Below the pieces are notes generated by a model, which saw only the letters and a list, made by a program, of their open reading frames with translations, searched no databases and was not told the DNA's origin. A program made the translations under genes and the position numbers. 45,523 nucleotides of DNA from Oscillospiraceae bacterium (GTDB lineage Bacteria; Bacillota; Clostridia; Oscillospirales; SIG627): assembly GCA_015063605.1 (NCBI GenBank), contig SVTV01000023.1, positions 1 to 45,523 on the forward strand, written 5' to 3'. Positions 24,342 through 31,479 of this stretch are shown in pieces. Each line of letters starts with the position of its first letter. Within the stretch, counting starts at the first letter, position 1.

Positions 24342-25514
24342 TCAAACAACAGAATTTATTCTTTCAGCCAAAGCCGCTATTCTTTCTTCCGTCACATTGG
24401 GATCTATTCCGATATATGCGGTCCTTGCAAGAAGGTCGAGAGTTTTCGCACACATATCAAAAGAATAATTATGGTTAAGATCTTTATTCGCTTCCATCTT
24501 GAAGGGATCCATTGCGGGATGGAGAGCACCTCTCTTCTCCATTATCTGAGTCCAATTCGTATAAACATGTTTGCCTGTATTTATAGGGCTTGTCAGAATA
24601 ATACCCTTTTCGGCACACTTTTCCATAAAGGAAATACATTTATCCGCGGAATCGAATCTGAGGGAAAGAGTTGTCGCACAATCGCCTGCAAAGTCGTTCG
24701 AGGGTGAAAGCTTTATTTTATCGGAAAGAGCGGATACAAAATCGTCCCTTACTCTGTGGAGATCGTTTATTATTCCCGGAAGCTTCTTAAGTTGTTCTCT
24801 GAGAATAGCACCCGTAATATCGGACACACGGAATTCCGTACCACCGAACACAGGCTGTGTTACATCGTCGAGCTGACCGCCGAAGAAGGCAATGGCAGAT
24901 GAATCGTGATATATAAGAGCTCTTTCATACGTTTCTCTGTCGTTTGTAACAAGTGCGCCGCCTTCGCCTGCGGTTATGACCTTATAGTAATTAAAGCTAT
25001 ACGCTCCCGCATCACCGATAGTACCCAAATATCTTCCGTTGAACTTACCGCCTATGGATTGGCATGCATCCTCAACTATCTTCAAGCCGTATTCCTTGGC
25101 AATAGCGGTAAGACTGTCCATATCAGCCGGGAAACCCATGATATGAACGGGAATGATCGCCTTTGTATTGGGCGAGATCTTTCTTCTTACATCCTCGGGA
25201 TCGAGAGTGAGGGTTTCGTCGCAATCGGCAATAACGGGAATCGCACCCACATTTGTCACCGCAAGAGCTGTGGCGATATATGTATAAGCGGGAACGATCA
25301 CTTCGTCTCCGGGGCCTATTCCAAAGCCGATGAGAGCAGAGGTTATGGCAGCGAAGCCGGATGTCATAAGAAGCGTGTACTTACTTCCCATGTATTCAGA
25401 CCATTCGGATTCGAAGGTCAGGGCTTCCTTACCGACGTTGTTAATTTTAAAAAGTGCCTTAGAATCAATTACGCGGGAGACCGCATCTATTTCTTCCTTA
25501 CCTATTCTGTACAT
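24342..25514 (-). CDS. DegT/DnrJ/EryC1/StrS-family aminotransferase
   Basis: A 390-residue PLP-dependent enzyme of the sugar aminotransferase family (DegT/DnrJ/EryC1/StrS). I see the substrate/PLP-binding segments TSGFAAITSALIGFGIGPGD, 'EVIVPAYTYIATALAVTNVGA', IIPVHIMGFPADMDSL, 'IVEDACQSIGG', and the Schiff-base lysine in FNYYKVITAGEGGALVT. The C-terminal part binds the substrate partner subunit. Such enzymes usually transaminate keto-sugars for surface glycans or antibiotics, or act as dehydratases; the neighbourhood contains no other nucleotide-sugar genes. The ATG at 25514 has AAGGAG. It lies 11 bases after the ceramidase-like gene, in the same operon. Confidence 0.88.
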   Translation of the reverse strand: MYRIGKEEIDAVSRVIDSKALFKINNVGKEALTFESEWSEYMGSKYTLLMTSGFAAITSALIGFGIGPGDEVIVPAYTYIATALAVTNVGAIPVIADCDETLTLDPEDVRRKISPNTKAIIPVHIMGFPADMDSLTAIAKEYGLKIVEDACQSIGGKFNGRYLGTIGDAGAYSFNYYKVITAGEGGALVTNDRETYERALIYHDSSAIAFFGGQLDDVTQPVFGGTEFRVSDITGAILREQLKKLPGIINDLHRVRDDFVSALSDKIKLSPSNDFAGDCATTLSLRFDSADKCISFMEKCAEKGIILTSPINTGKHVYTNWTQIMEKRGALHPAMDPFKMEANKDLNHNYSFDMCAKTLDLLARTAYIGIDPNVTEERIAALAERINSVV

Positions 25515-25525
25515 AATTATCTCCT

Positions 25526-26830
25526 TTATTTACGGTTCAAGATACGTATATTTTCGTTGATTATATATTGGTCGCTGTTATCCACGGTTGACGCTACATG
25601 CTGATAGAGGAAGCATGCGACCTCATAACCTCCGCGGCATATCTGATCCTGTGTGGGAAGATACACATTATATCCGTTCGTGCATGACAGACAGAGTACA
25701 TGAGGCTTATTTATATATTCCTTCAAGCGCAGCGTCATTTCCGTAAACATTTCAAATGGGAACGGGATGAAAAGCACATCGCCCAAGGATACGAGAGTCT
25801 GATCGAAGGTATAATCCTTTTCTATGGTAAGACCCTTTTCGTAATACTCCTCTATCTCCTTGTAATGAGCGTATTCAAGACCCTGAATGTTTACAAGCTT
25901 TTCGGGATCCTTATAGGTAGAAAGCTTTTCCTTTACCCATTCAAGAGGGGGTATCTCTCTTCTCGGTATACGCATGGTGTCGTTGAATATTTCAAGCTTG
26001 CCCGCATGATAACCGCCGAGATTCTTATATGCCTCCATCGCATCGAAGCCGGCAACTGCACCGAGCTCGTTTACATAAGTAACGTTTCCACCGCCGCCTG
26101 TTTTTCCGTTTGTGACCCTCGGTCCAATATCACCGATTGCACCGTTCCAGAAAGCTGTAAGCACTCCCGTTTCACGGGCAACGATATCTACCATCACGCC
26201 CGACCAATCACGGGTAATCTCCCTGTTGCAGCCTGCAGCCGTACCGTGGCATCCGTAGTGGATCATGTTCAGTATACCCTTGCCGCTTTCCGTTTCTCTT
26301 ATGGCAACAAGGGTCATATCGGGATCAAAGCATCCGTGGGGATTCTGTCCGAAGTAAATAGTTCCGTCTCTGTACTGCTGACGTCTGTTGATACCGACAC
26401 GGCTCTGTGTTACACCTACCGCTATTTCTGCGGGTTTGAGCTCTTCGAGAGCTCTTTTCGCAGCCGTTATCGCCGAAGGAAGGAAAATATTTTCATAATA
26501 ATCGTAATCTATATCTCCCCATCCTTTTATTCCCGAAAGATTTGGTGCGGAATGGGTGTGAGTACATGATATGAGAATATTGCTTACGCCGACTCCGCAT
26601 TCCGCGGAAAGGCGTTTTCGAAAGTCCATGCTCAATTCGTTGCCCATATCTCCGTTATCGGCTGTGAGCATCAATACCACTGCATCATCCTCAGCTATTG
26701 CCAATGCGGTAACATTAAGATCGTCATTGACGGAATGGCTTACCTGATGAGGGTTATAGCCGTAAAGCAGAACCCCGGGCTCGGGAGTTATCTTTTCTCT
26801 TGCGGCACCTGCCGAAAATACTCTTTTCAT
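25526..26830 (-). CDS. Neutral/alkaline ceramidase-like protein
   Basis: A 434-residue protein resembling the N-terminal catalytic domain of neutral ceramidases (PF04734), zinc amidases that cut N-acyl bonds. The start 'FSAGAAREKITPEPGVLLYGY' (split here), then 'LMLTADNGDMGNELS', SCTHTHSAPNLSG with the His pair that binds Zn, 'MIHYGCHGTAAG' with further His ligands, and WSGVMVDIVARETG followed by 'FWNGAIGDIGPRV' match the family. The beta-sandwich C-terminal domain of eukaryotic ceramidases is absent and there is no signal peptide, so it acts inside the cell. True substrate may be a sugar-linked amide or lactam rather than ceramide. AAGGAG precedes the ATG. It is followed by a DegT aminotransferase (11 bases) and preceded by an AraC regulator gene on the same strand. 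Confidence 0.8.
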   Translation of the reverse strand: MKRVFSAGAAREKITPEPGVLLYGYNPHQVSHSVNDDLNVTALAIAEDDAVVLMLTADNGDMGNELSMDFRKRLSAECGVGVSNILISCTHTHSAPNLSGIKGWGDIDYDYYENIFLPSAITAAKRALEELKPAEIAVGVTQSRVGINRRQQYRDGTIYFGQNPHGCFDPDMTLVAIRETESGKGILNMIHYGCHGTAAGCNREITRDWSGVMVDIVARETGVLTAFWNGAIGDIGPRVTNGKTGGGGNVTYVNELGAVAGFDAMEAYKNLGGYHAGKLEIFNDTMRIPRREIPPLEWVKEKLSTYKDPEKLVNIQGLEYAHYKEIEEYYEKGLTIEKDYTFDQTLVSLGDVLFIPFPFEMFTEMTLRLKEYINKPHVLCLSCTNGYNVYLPTQDQICRGGYEVACFLYQHVASTVDNSDQYIINENIRILNRK

Positions 26831-26871
26831 TTGTTTTTCTCCTTATATATGGTTTTTTTATTTCTTTAATC

Positions 26872-27777
26872 TTATGATCTTACCGATTCTCTTCTTATCT
26901 CACCCGGCGTTTTTCCGTAGTACTGTCTTATGAGTCTGGAAAAGCTCTTTGCATGAAGAATACCGACGGACTCACCGATCTCAGCTACGGGAAGAGTTGT
27001 TTTTTCAAGAAGATAGACTGCCGAGCGCAGACGCCGCTCTGTCAGGTATTTATGAAACGGAGTTCCCACAGCCGCCTTGAACAGCTGGCTGAAACGTGTT
27101 TTTTCATACCCCGCCATGGAAGCGGCAATATCAAGGGTAATATGCTCAAAATAGGCATTTTCAACATATGTCAAAACATTTTGAACAGCCTTTACCGCTT
27201 CAAGCTGCTTCAAGCGTCTTTCGGAGGAGGTCATCTTCAGATTTTCCGCCATAAGATATGCTAATTCAAAAAGACATGAGGATATCTTCATTCTCATGGG
27301 TATGGAAAACTCGTTTATCCCCCCTTCTCTTCTTTCACGGCAGATATCACTGAGCTTTAGAAAGAGCGCCTCTGCTTTTTCCGTGAAAGCATTTTTGGTT
27401 TCCGAAAAGTTTACAAAGGGGTCGGAAAATCTTTTTCCCGAAAATGCAGAAAAGCAATCGCCGAGAAAAGCCATACCCATTTCAACAAGAAGCATGTTCG
27501 GCTTATGTCCTCTGACCTCCACGGAATGGATAACGGTACCGGAAATGAACACGGCGCTTCTTTCGGTAAGCTCATACGTTTTACCGTCTGCGGTCACGTA
27601 TACGCTTTCGCTTCCCGGTAAAACGTAAAGTATCTCTATATCACCGTGCCAATGAGCGGGAAAGTCGCTGCTCTTTTCCGTGCAGCCTATTCGAAAGGGT
27701 TCTGATCCCATTATTAACGGCTGATAAAAGGGTCTGTCGTTTTTGTTTATCGTTTCGTTCTCTTTTCCGTAGATCAT
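26872..27777 (-). CDS. AraC-family transcriptional regulator with N-terminal cupin
   Basis: A 301-residue regulator. Residues about 25-110 are a cupin ligand-binding fold (FPAHWHGDIEILYVLPG, with His residues, then 'LTERSAVFISGTVIHSVE'). The last 100 residues are the double helix-turn-helix: NAYFEHITLDIAASMAGYEK (first HTH), TRFSQLFKAAVGTPFHKYL, then the second with 'TLPVAEIGESVGILHAKSFSRLIRQYYGKTPGEI'. Such proteins usually activate sugar catabolic genes. It lies 41 bases upstream of the ceramidase-like gene, same strand, and is divergent from the isomerase-like gene at 28040, with inverted repeats in the intergenic region. Confidence 0.93.
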   Translation of the reverse strand: MIYGKENETINKNDRPFYQPLIMGSEPFRIGCTEKSSDFPAHWHGDIEILYVLPGSESVYVTADGKTYELTERSAVFISGTVIHSVEVRGHKPNMLLVEMGMAFLGDCFSAFSGKRFSDPFVNFSETKNAFTEKAEALFLKLSDICRERREGGINEFSIPMRMKISSCLFELAYLMAENLKMTSSERRLKQLEAVKAVQNVLTYVENAYFEHITLDIAASMAGYEKTRFSQLFKAAVGTPFHKYLTERRLRSAVYLLEKTTLPVAEIGESVGILHAKSFSRLIRQYYGKTPGEIRRESVRS

Positions 27778-27814
27778 TTTTCCTTTCCTTTCGCAAACTC
27801 ATATCCGTATTATA

Positions 27815-27843
27815 ATGATACACTTTTAATAAGCTTTTGTAAA
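27815..27843 (-). promoter_or_regulatory. Promoter for the AraC regulator gene
   Basis: On the minus strand TTTACA (27843-27838) and TATCAT (27820-27815), 17 bases apart. An alternative -10 TATAAT lies just downstream at 27815-27810. Confidence 0.55.
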
Positions 27844-27863
27844 GCGAAAAAACAAGAAAACAT

Positions 27864-27947
27864 TACCCAAAAATTTAATTTTGTATTTTTGCCTGCAAAA
27901 AACGTTGCTTTGCCCAATAAAAAACGCTTGAATTAAATTTTTGGGTA
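27864..27947. repeat. 17-bp perfect inverted repeat between divergent genes
   Basis: TACCCAAAAATTTAATT (27864-27880) recurs as its exact reverse complement AATTAAATTTTTGGGTA (27931-27947), separated by 50 bases. The inner 50 bases hold a short palindrome TTTTTGC, CT, GCAAAAA. The repeat lies between the promoters of the AraC regulator and the isomerase-like gene, so paired regulator sites are plausible; a folded hairpin or a decayed mobile end is an alternative. Confidence 0.8.
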
Positions 27948-27967
27948 TTATATTCCATGATATACCA

Positions 27968-27995
27968 TTGATTGTTTTTAAAATTATGATAGAAT
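27968..27995 (+). promoter_or_regulatory. Promoter for the isomerase-like gene
   Basis: TTGATT (27968-27973) and TAGAAT (27990-27995), 16-base spacing, 45 bases before the start codon and 20 bases after the inverted repeat. Confidence 0.6.
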
Positions 27996-28039
27996 TTATA
28001 ATAATCACCCGAATTAAAAAGAAAGGCACGGTTATTGAC

Positions 28040-28798
28040 ATGAAAACCGCAATACAGATATACGGATTGAGAAATCATCTTGGAGATGAAATAAAAGAAA
28101 CATTAAAGCGCATAAGTGGTATGGGCTATGACGGCGTGGAATGGATAGGCGTCGCGGGAAGAACCCTCGAAGAATTGGCAGAGATGTCAAAGGAAGCAGG
28201 ACTTGAGATCTTTTCGCGTCACATAGGTATAAACGAAATACTCCAAAGGGATGAGGAGTTTCTCGACACCTTGAAAACGCTTGGGTTCAAGTATCTTCCC
28301 ATCGGCGCATTGCCTGCGGACAGAAGAGCGGGCGGTGATCTTTTCAATGAAACTCTGAAGGAATTGGAGATCTTCTGCGCTCTCGCAAAGGAAAAGGGAT
28401 TGTATGTAATGTATCACAATCACGATTTCGATCTTAACTATATTAAAGATACCGATAAACGTGAGCTTGACGTTCTTCTCGACTCTGTTTCGGAAGAGCT
28501 TCTCGGTGCTGAGCTTGATACCTGCTGGCTTTACAGCGGCGGTGTCGATCCCGCAGGATATATTGCAAAATATAAAAACAGAGCTCCTGTCATTCATTTG
28601 AAGGATTGCGTAAAGGAGGGCGGTCGAAGCGGTTACAGATCCGTCGGCACGGGCGTTCTCGACTTTGAAGGCATCCTCAAGGAATGTGACAAGGCTGAAT
28701 GGCTGTGCGTTGAACAGGATGCACCTGCGGAAGGGCTCGATGAGTTCGAATGTGCAAGGATCAGCGCGGAGAATCTTAACAAGCTTTTGGGAAGATGA
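28040..28798 (+). CDS. Sugar phosphate isomerase/epimerase-like TIM barrel
   Basis: A 252-residue protein of the xylose-isomerase-like TIM-barrel superfamily (IolE/hydroxypyruvate isomerase type). Segments: KTAIQIYGLRNHLGDEIKET, 'GYDGVEWIGVAGRT', 'LEIFSRHIGINEIL', 'LYVMYHNHDFDLNYI' (the HNHD strand with metal ligands), 'GAELDTCWLYSGGVDPAGYI', 'APVIHLKDCVKEGG' and 'LCVEQDAPAEGLDEFE' (final Glu). These give the Glu, Asp, His and Glu set typical of metal-dependent isomerases. I start at ATG 28040 with AGAAAGG upstream; the frame is open further upstream but has no RBS. Divergent from the AraC regulator, which probably controls it. Substrate unknown. Confidence 0.85.
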   Translation: MKTAIQIYGLRNHLGDEIKETLKRISGMGYDGVEWIGVAGRTLEELAEMSKEAGLEIFSRHIGINEILQRDEEFLDTLKTLGFKYLPIGALPADRRAGGDLFNETLKELEIFCALAKEKGLYVMYHNHDFDLNYIKDTDKRELDVLLDSVSEELLGAELDTCWLYSGGVDPAGYIAKYKNRAPVIHLKDCVKEGGRSGYRSVGTGVLDFEGILKECDKAEWLCVEQDAPAEGLDEFECARISAENLNKLLGR

Positions 28799-28814
28799 TC
28801 TCAAGCTTTCGCAC

Positions 28815-28843
28815 TTGACAAAACAAAGCTTCCGATGTAGAAT
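28815..28843 (+). promoter_or_regulatory. Promoter of the DUF554 gene, flanked by an inverted repeat
   Basis: TTGACA (28815-28820) and TAGAAT (28838-28843), 17-base spacing. CTTCCGATG (28829-28837) just before the -10 recurs inverted as CATCGGAAG (28861-28869), so the repeat brackets the -10 and transcription start like an operator. Confidence 0.7.
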
Positions 28844-28876
28844 ATATCGGTAAATCTTAGCATCGGAAGTGATAAT

Positions 28877-29602
28877 ATGCCCGGGATAGGCACTATAGTA
28901 AATGTAATAGGAATAATCAGCGGAGGTATGATCGGACTGCTTTTCGGAAAGCTGATAAAGGAAGAATACCGTGACAGCCTTACGAAGGCTTGCGGAACCG
29001 CCGTGATATTCATCGGTATTTCGGGAGCTCTTGAAAAGATGCTTACCGTGGAGAACGGTATCGTCTCAAGCGGCGGCGGTCTCCTTGCTGTTATAAGTCT
29101 GGCATTGGGTGCTCTTATCGGAGAGATACTGAATATCGAAGGACTTTTTGAAAGATTCGGTGCATTTCTCAAAAGAAAAACGGGAAGCTCGAACGATGCG
29201 GGATTTGTGGATGCCTTTGTAAGTACATCGTTTACGGTGTGCATAGGTGCGATGGCAATAGTCGGCTCTATCCGGGACGGTATTGAATCCGATCCCTCCG
29301 TTCTTGTGACCAAAGCGGTACTCGATCTTATAACGCTTACCGTCATGACCTGCTCACTCGGTAAGGGGTGTATTTTTTCCGCAGTTCCCGTAGCAATATT
29401 TCAAGGAGTGATAACAGCGTTTTCTCATCTTCTGAAGCCTGTTATGACGGAAAACGCTCTTTCAAATCTTTCACTCGTCGGAAATATTCTTATATTCTGC
29501 GTGGGTATAAACCTTGTATTCGGAAAAAAGATCCGCGTAGCAAATTTCTTGCCCGCGGTCTTGATTGCCGTAATATTAGCTTTTCTGCCCTTCGGCATTT
29601 AA
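28877..29602 (+). CDS. DUF554-family membrane protein (YdfK-like)
   Basis: A 241-residue polytopic membrane protein of the DUF554 family (PF04474). It begins MPGIGTIVNVIGIISGG with the Gly-rich first helix, and has GLLFGKLIKEEYRDSL, 'GTAVIFIGISGALEKML', 'FVDAFVSTSFTVCIGAMAIVGS' and a C-terminal 'FCVGINLVFGKKIRVANFLPAV', all typical. Six or seven helices are predicted by eye. The function of the family is not established. The start ATG at 28877 follows CGGAAG with short spacing. It ends 4 bases before the end of the convergent Cys-rich membrane protein gene. Confidence 0.9.
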   Translation: MPGIGTIVNVIGIISGGMIGLLFGKLIKEEYRDSLTKACGTAVIFIGISGALEKMLTVENGIVSSGGGLLAVISLALGALIGEILNIEGLFERFGAFLKRKTGSSNDAGFVDAFVSTSFTVCIGAMAIVGSIRDGIESDPSVLVTKAVLDLITLTVMTCSLGKGCIFSAVPVAIFQGVITAFSHLLKPVMTENALSNLSLVGNILIFCVGINLVFGKKIRVANFLPAVLIAVILAFLPFGI

Positions 29603-29605
29603 AAT

Positions 29606-30325
29606 TCACCGCAGCTTTCTGCAGTACTGCGTACATAGCTTGTCTGTACATTGGGAGCATTTCAACGATTCGTTGGAGTGTTCCCAAAATCTTTCGGGAT
29701 ACATCATGACGCAAAGCTCCCAGATCACCCAGATCGCAAAGGAGAATATAAGAAGCGTTCTTGTGTAGAAGCTGTCGATAAACATCATTGGAGTGAACAT
29801 CATAAGATGATCCCAATTAAATATACGGCAGGTCGTACAGCATTTATTTCTCATTATAAGTCTGAACGGACACCATATGAGAACACATATGAGATCGCAA
29901 ACGTAAAATGCCACGCTTACAATAAAAAGATGTATCTTCGATAAAATACCGGAGTAGAACATTACGCCCAAGGCGGTAAGAAGCATAGCCCATAAAACAA
30001 ACACCTTATACGCGGACTTCGTGGTGGATATTACGTATTCACGAAGCGCCGCATAATTAATTTTTTCTACAATAGGCTTGAACTTCTGTCTGAATTGCTT
30101 CTGAGAGCCCAAGGATATATGCTTTTTCACCGGCATGAGCTGATGGATCATATCTATTATCCAGATCAACCAAAGAATATGCAGAACGGAAAACCTTTTG
30201 AAAAAGTTCATTCCGTCCAATATATCCGCCTCATTCGGTCTGAATATAAAAAGAATGACGCTTAAGACAAAAACGATGATACGACCGACAAGGCGGGCAA
30301 AATACACTTTTCGAACCTTTGACAT
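29606..30325 (-). CDS. Membrane protein with conserved Cys clusters, unknown family
   Basis: A 239-residue integral membrane protein. I start at ATG 30325, where AAAAGG lies 6 bases upstream; an in-frame ATG at 30355 would add ten residues. Hydrophobic helices are at about residues 10-28, 42-58, 107-128, 130-150 and 185-210. Two Cys clusters stand out: NKCCTTCRIFNWDHLMMFTP (about residues 160-180, between helices) and KCSQCTDKLCTQYC at the very C-terminus, which could bind zinc or iron-sulfur. I know no family name for it. The gene is convergent with DUF554 and lies 18 bases after the GH43-like stop... in the opposite order: the GH43 gene ends at 30374, 48 bases upstream of this start. Confidence 0.6.
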   Translation of the reverse strand: MSKVRKVYFARLVGRIIVFVLSVILFIFRPNEADILDGMNFFKRFSVLHILWLIWIIDMIHQLMPVKKHISLGSQKQFRQKFKPIVEKINYAALREYVISTTKSAYKVFVLWAMLLTALGVMFYSGILSKIHLFIVSVAFYVCDLICVLIWCPFRLIMRNKCCTTCRIFNWDHLMMFTPMMFIDSFYTRTLLIFSFAIWVIWELCVMMYPERFWEHSNESLKCSQCTDKLCTQYCRKLR

Positions 30326-30373
30326 AGGTTGCCTTTTAGTATTCACCGCACCCATAAATAAGTTCCCGTTAGT

Positions 30374-31249
30374 TCAAGTCATTTGAACGGGCATATATCT
30401 TCCGCCCGATATACCAAGCTCGTCCACACAGAGTACGCGGTGGTGGGGATAAGTATCACCGGGTATTCTTCTGTGGTAAGCTATATATGTCTTGCCCTTG
30501 AAGGTAAATGCACTGTTATGACCGGGGCCGTTGGCAAGCTCATTTGAATCAAGGACTGTGTCGTAATATTCGAAAGGTCCGCAGGGATCGGAAGCGTATG
30601 CCGTTCTGACGTGATATGTGCCTTGGCTCCAGCTTCCCGAGGAATACATAAGAGCATATTTTCCGTCTATCTTCATTACGAAGGGTGCTTCAACATATGC
30701 TTCGGGAGTAAGCTCCCTTGCTATACCGTCGAACGAGGGCTCCTCCATAGGGAGAAAACCGTTCATGGTATCATTCATTCTGCATACCATCATGTGTCCC
30801 CAGCCACCGTAGTAAAGGTATATTCTGCCATCCTCATCCTTGAAAAGATGAGCATCAATGGGCTGAGATCTGTTATATATCTTATTAAGAAGAGGTCTTC
30901 CGTCTTCGAAAACATTTTTGAAGGGTCCTTCGGGAATATCGGATACGCCGATATAAAGCCCGCCTACCTCATCCTCTGTCATGATATTGTTGGCTGCAAA
31001 GATTATGTAGTATTTGCCGTCCTTATCGATAACAGTGGGAGCCCATATTGCATGAGTAGCGCCCTTATATGTATCCATATCGAGAATGCCCTTTATTATT
31101 TCGTAATTTTCAAGATCGTCGGTTACGACCAGATCAAGATTATGCTGCTCCTCAAAGGGGAGAGATCTTGTTACGTACATATATACTTTTTCATTATAAA
31201 CACGTGACTCGGGGTCTGCGTACCAGCCTGTCACTACGGGATTTTTCAT
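30374..31249 (-). CDS. GH43-family glycoside hydrolase (beta-xylosidase/arabinofuranosidase-like)
   Basis: A 291-residue five-bladed beta-propeller enzyme of family GH43, without signal peptide, so cytoplasmic. Catalytic candidates are Asp in GWYADPESRVY near the N-terminus (general base), Asp in QPIDAHLFKDEDG (pKa modulator) and Glu in YVEAPFVMKIDGKY (general acid), each in the right order. Further blade strands: 'HAIWAPTVIDKDGKYYIIF', 'IYLYYGGWG' and 'NGPGHNSAFTFKGKTYIAYH' (metal-binding His). The family removes arabinose or xylose from plant glycans. RBS before ATG 31249 is weak; AAAGGAAGG lies about 25 bases upstream beyond a small GGCTTT/AAAGCC hairpin. Promoter at 31307-31334. Confidence 0.9.
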   Translation of the reverse strand: MKNPVVTGWYADPESRVYNEKVYMYVTRSLPFEEQHNLDLVVTDDLENYEIIKGILDMDTYKGATHAIWAPTVIDKDGKYYIIFAANNIMTEDEVGGLYIGVSDIPEGPFKNVFEDGRPLLNKIYNRSQPIDAHLFKDEDGRIYLYYGGWGHMMVCRMNDTMNGFLPMEEPSFDGIARELTPEAYVEAPFVMKIDGKYALMYSSGSWSQGTYHVRTAYASDPCGPFEYYDTVLDSNELANGPGHNSAFTFKGKTYIAYHRRIPGDTYPHHRVLCVDELGISGGRYMPVQMT

Positions 31250-31306
31250 AAATATACCGCGGCTTTGCTTTAAAGCCTTCCTTTCATTAGTGAATTAACT
31301 TAATTA

Positions 31307-31334
31307 ATTTTATCATATTTTCAGAAAAATACAA
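31307..31334 (-). promoter_or_regulatory. Promoter for the GH43 gene
   Basis: On the minus strand TTGTAT (31334-31329) and TAAAAT (31312-31307), 16-base spacing, about 58 bases before the ATG. Confidence 0.5.
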
Positions 31335-31427
31335 GTGCCTATCGGATTTTTTTATTATTTTTCTGCGAAAAAACTTGTTTTATTAATGATAGACAGGTAT
31401 ACTGGCAATTCCAACAGCTTATATTCA

Positions 31428-31459
31428 CAAAAAAAGACAGCCCGATTTCAAACGAGCCG
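31428..31459 (-). terminator. Terminator after glnA
   Basis: On the minus strand CGGCTCG (31459-31453) pairs with CGGGCTG (31444-31438) with two G-U pairs, followed by TC and a run of about seven T. Confidence 0.7.
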
Positions 31460-31479
31460 CCTTAAAACAAAATTGTTTA

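Noticed and set aside
25700..26569. Open frame opposite the ceramidase-like gene
   Set aside because: Composition and lack of motifs show it is a shadow of the real gene.
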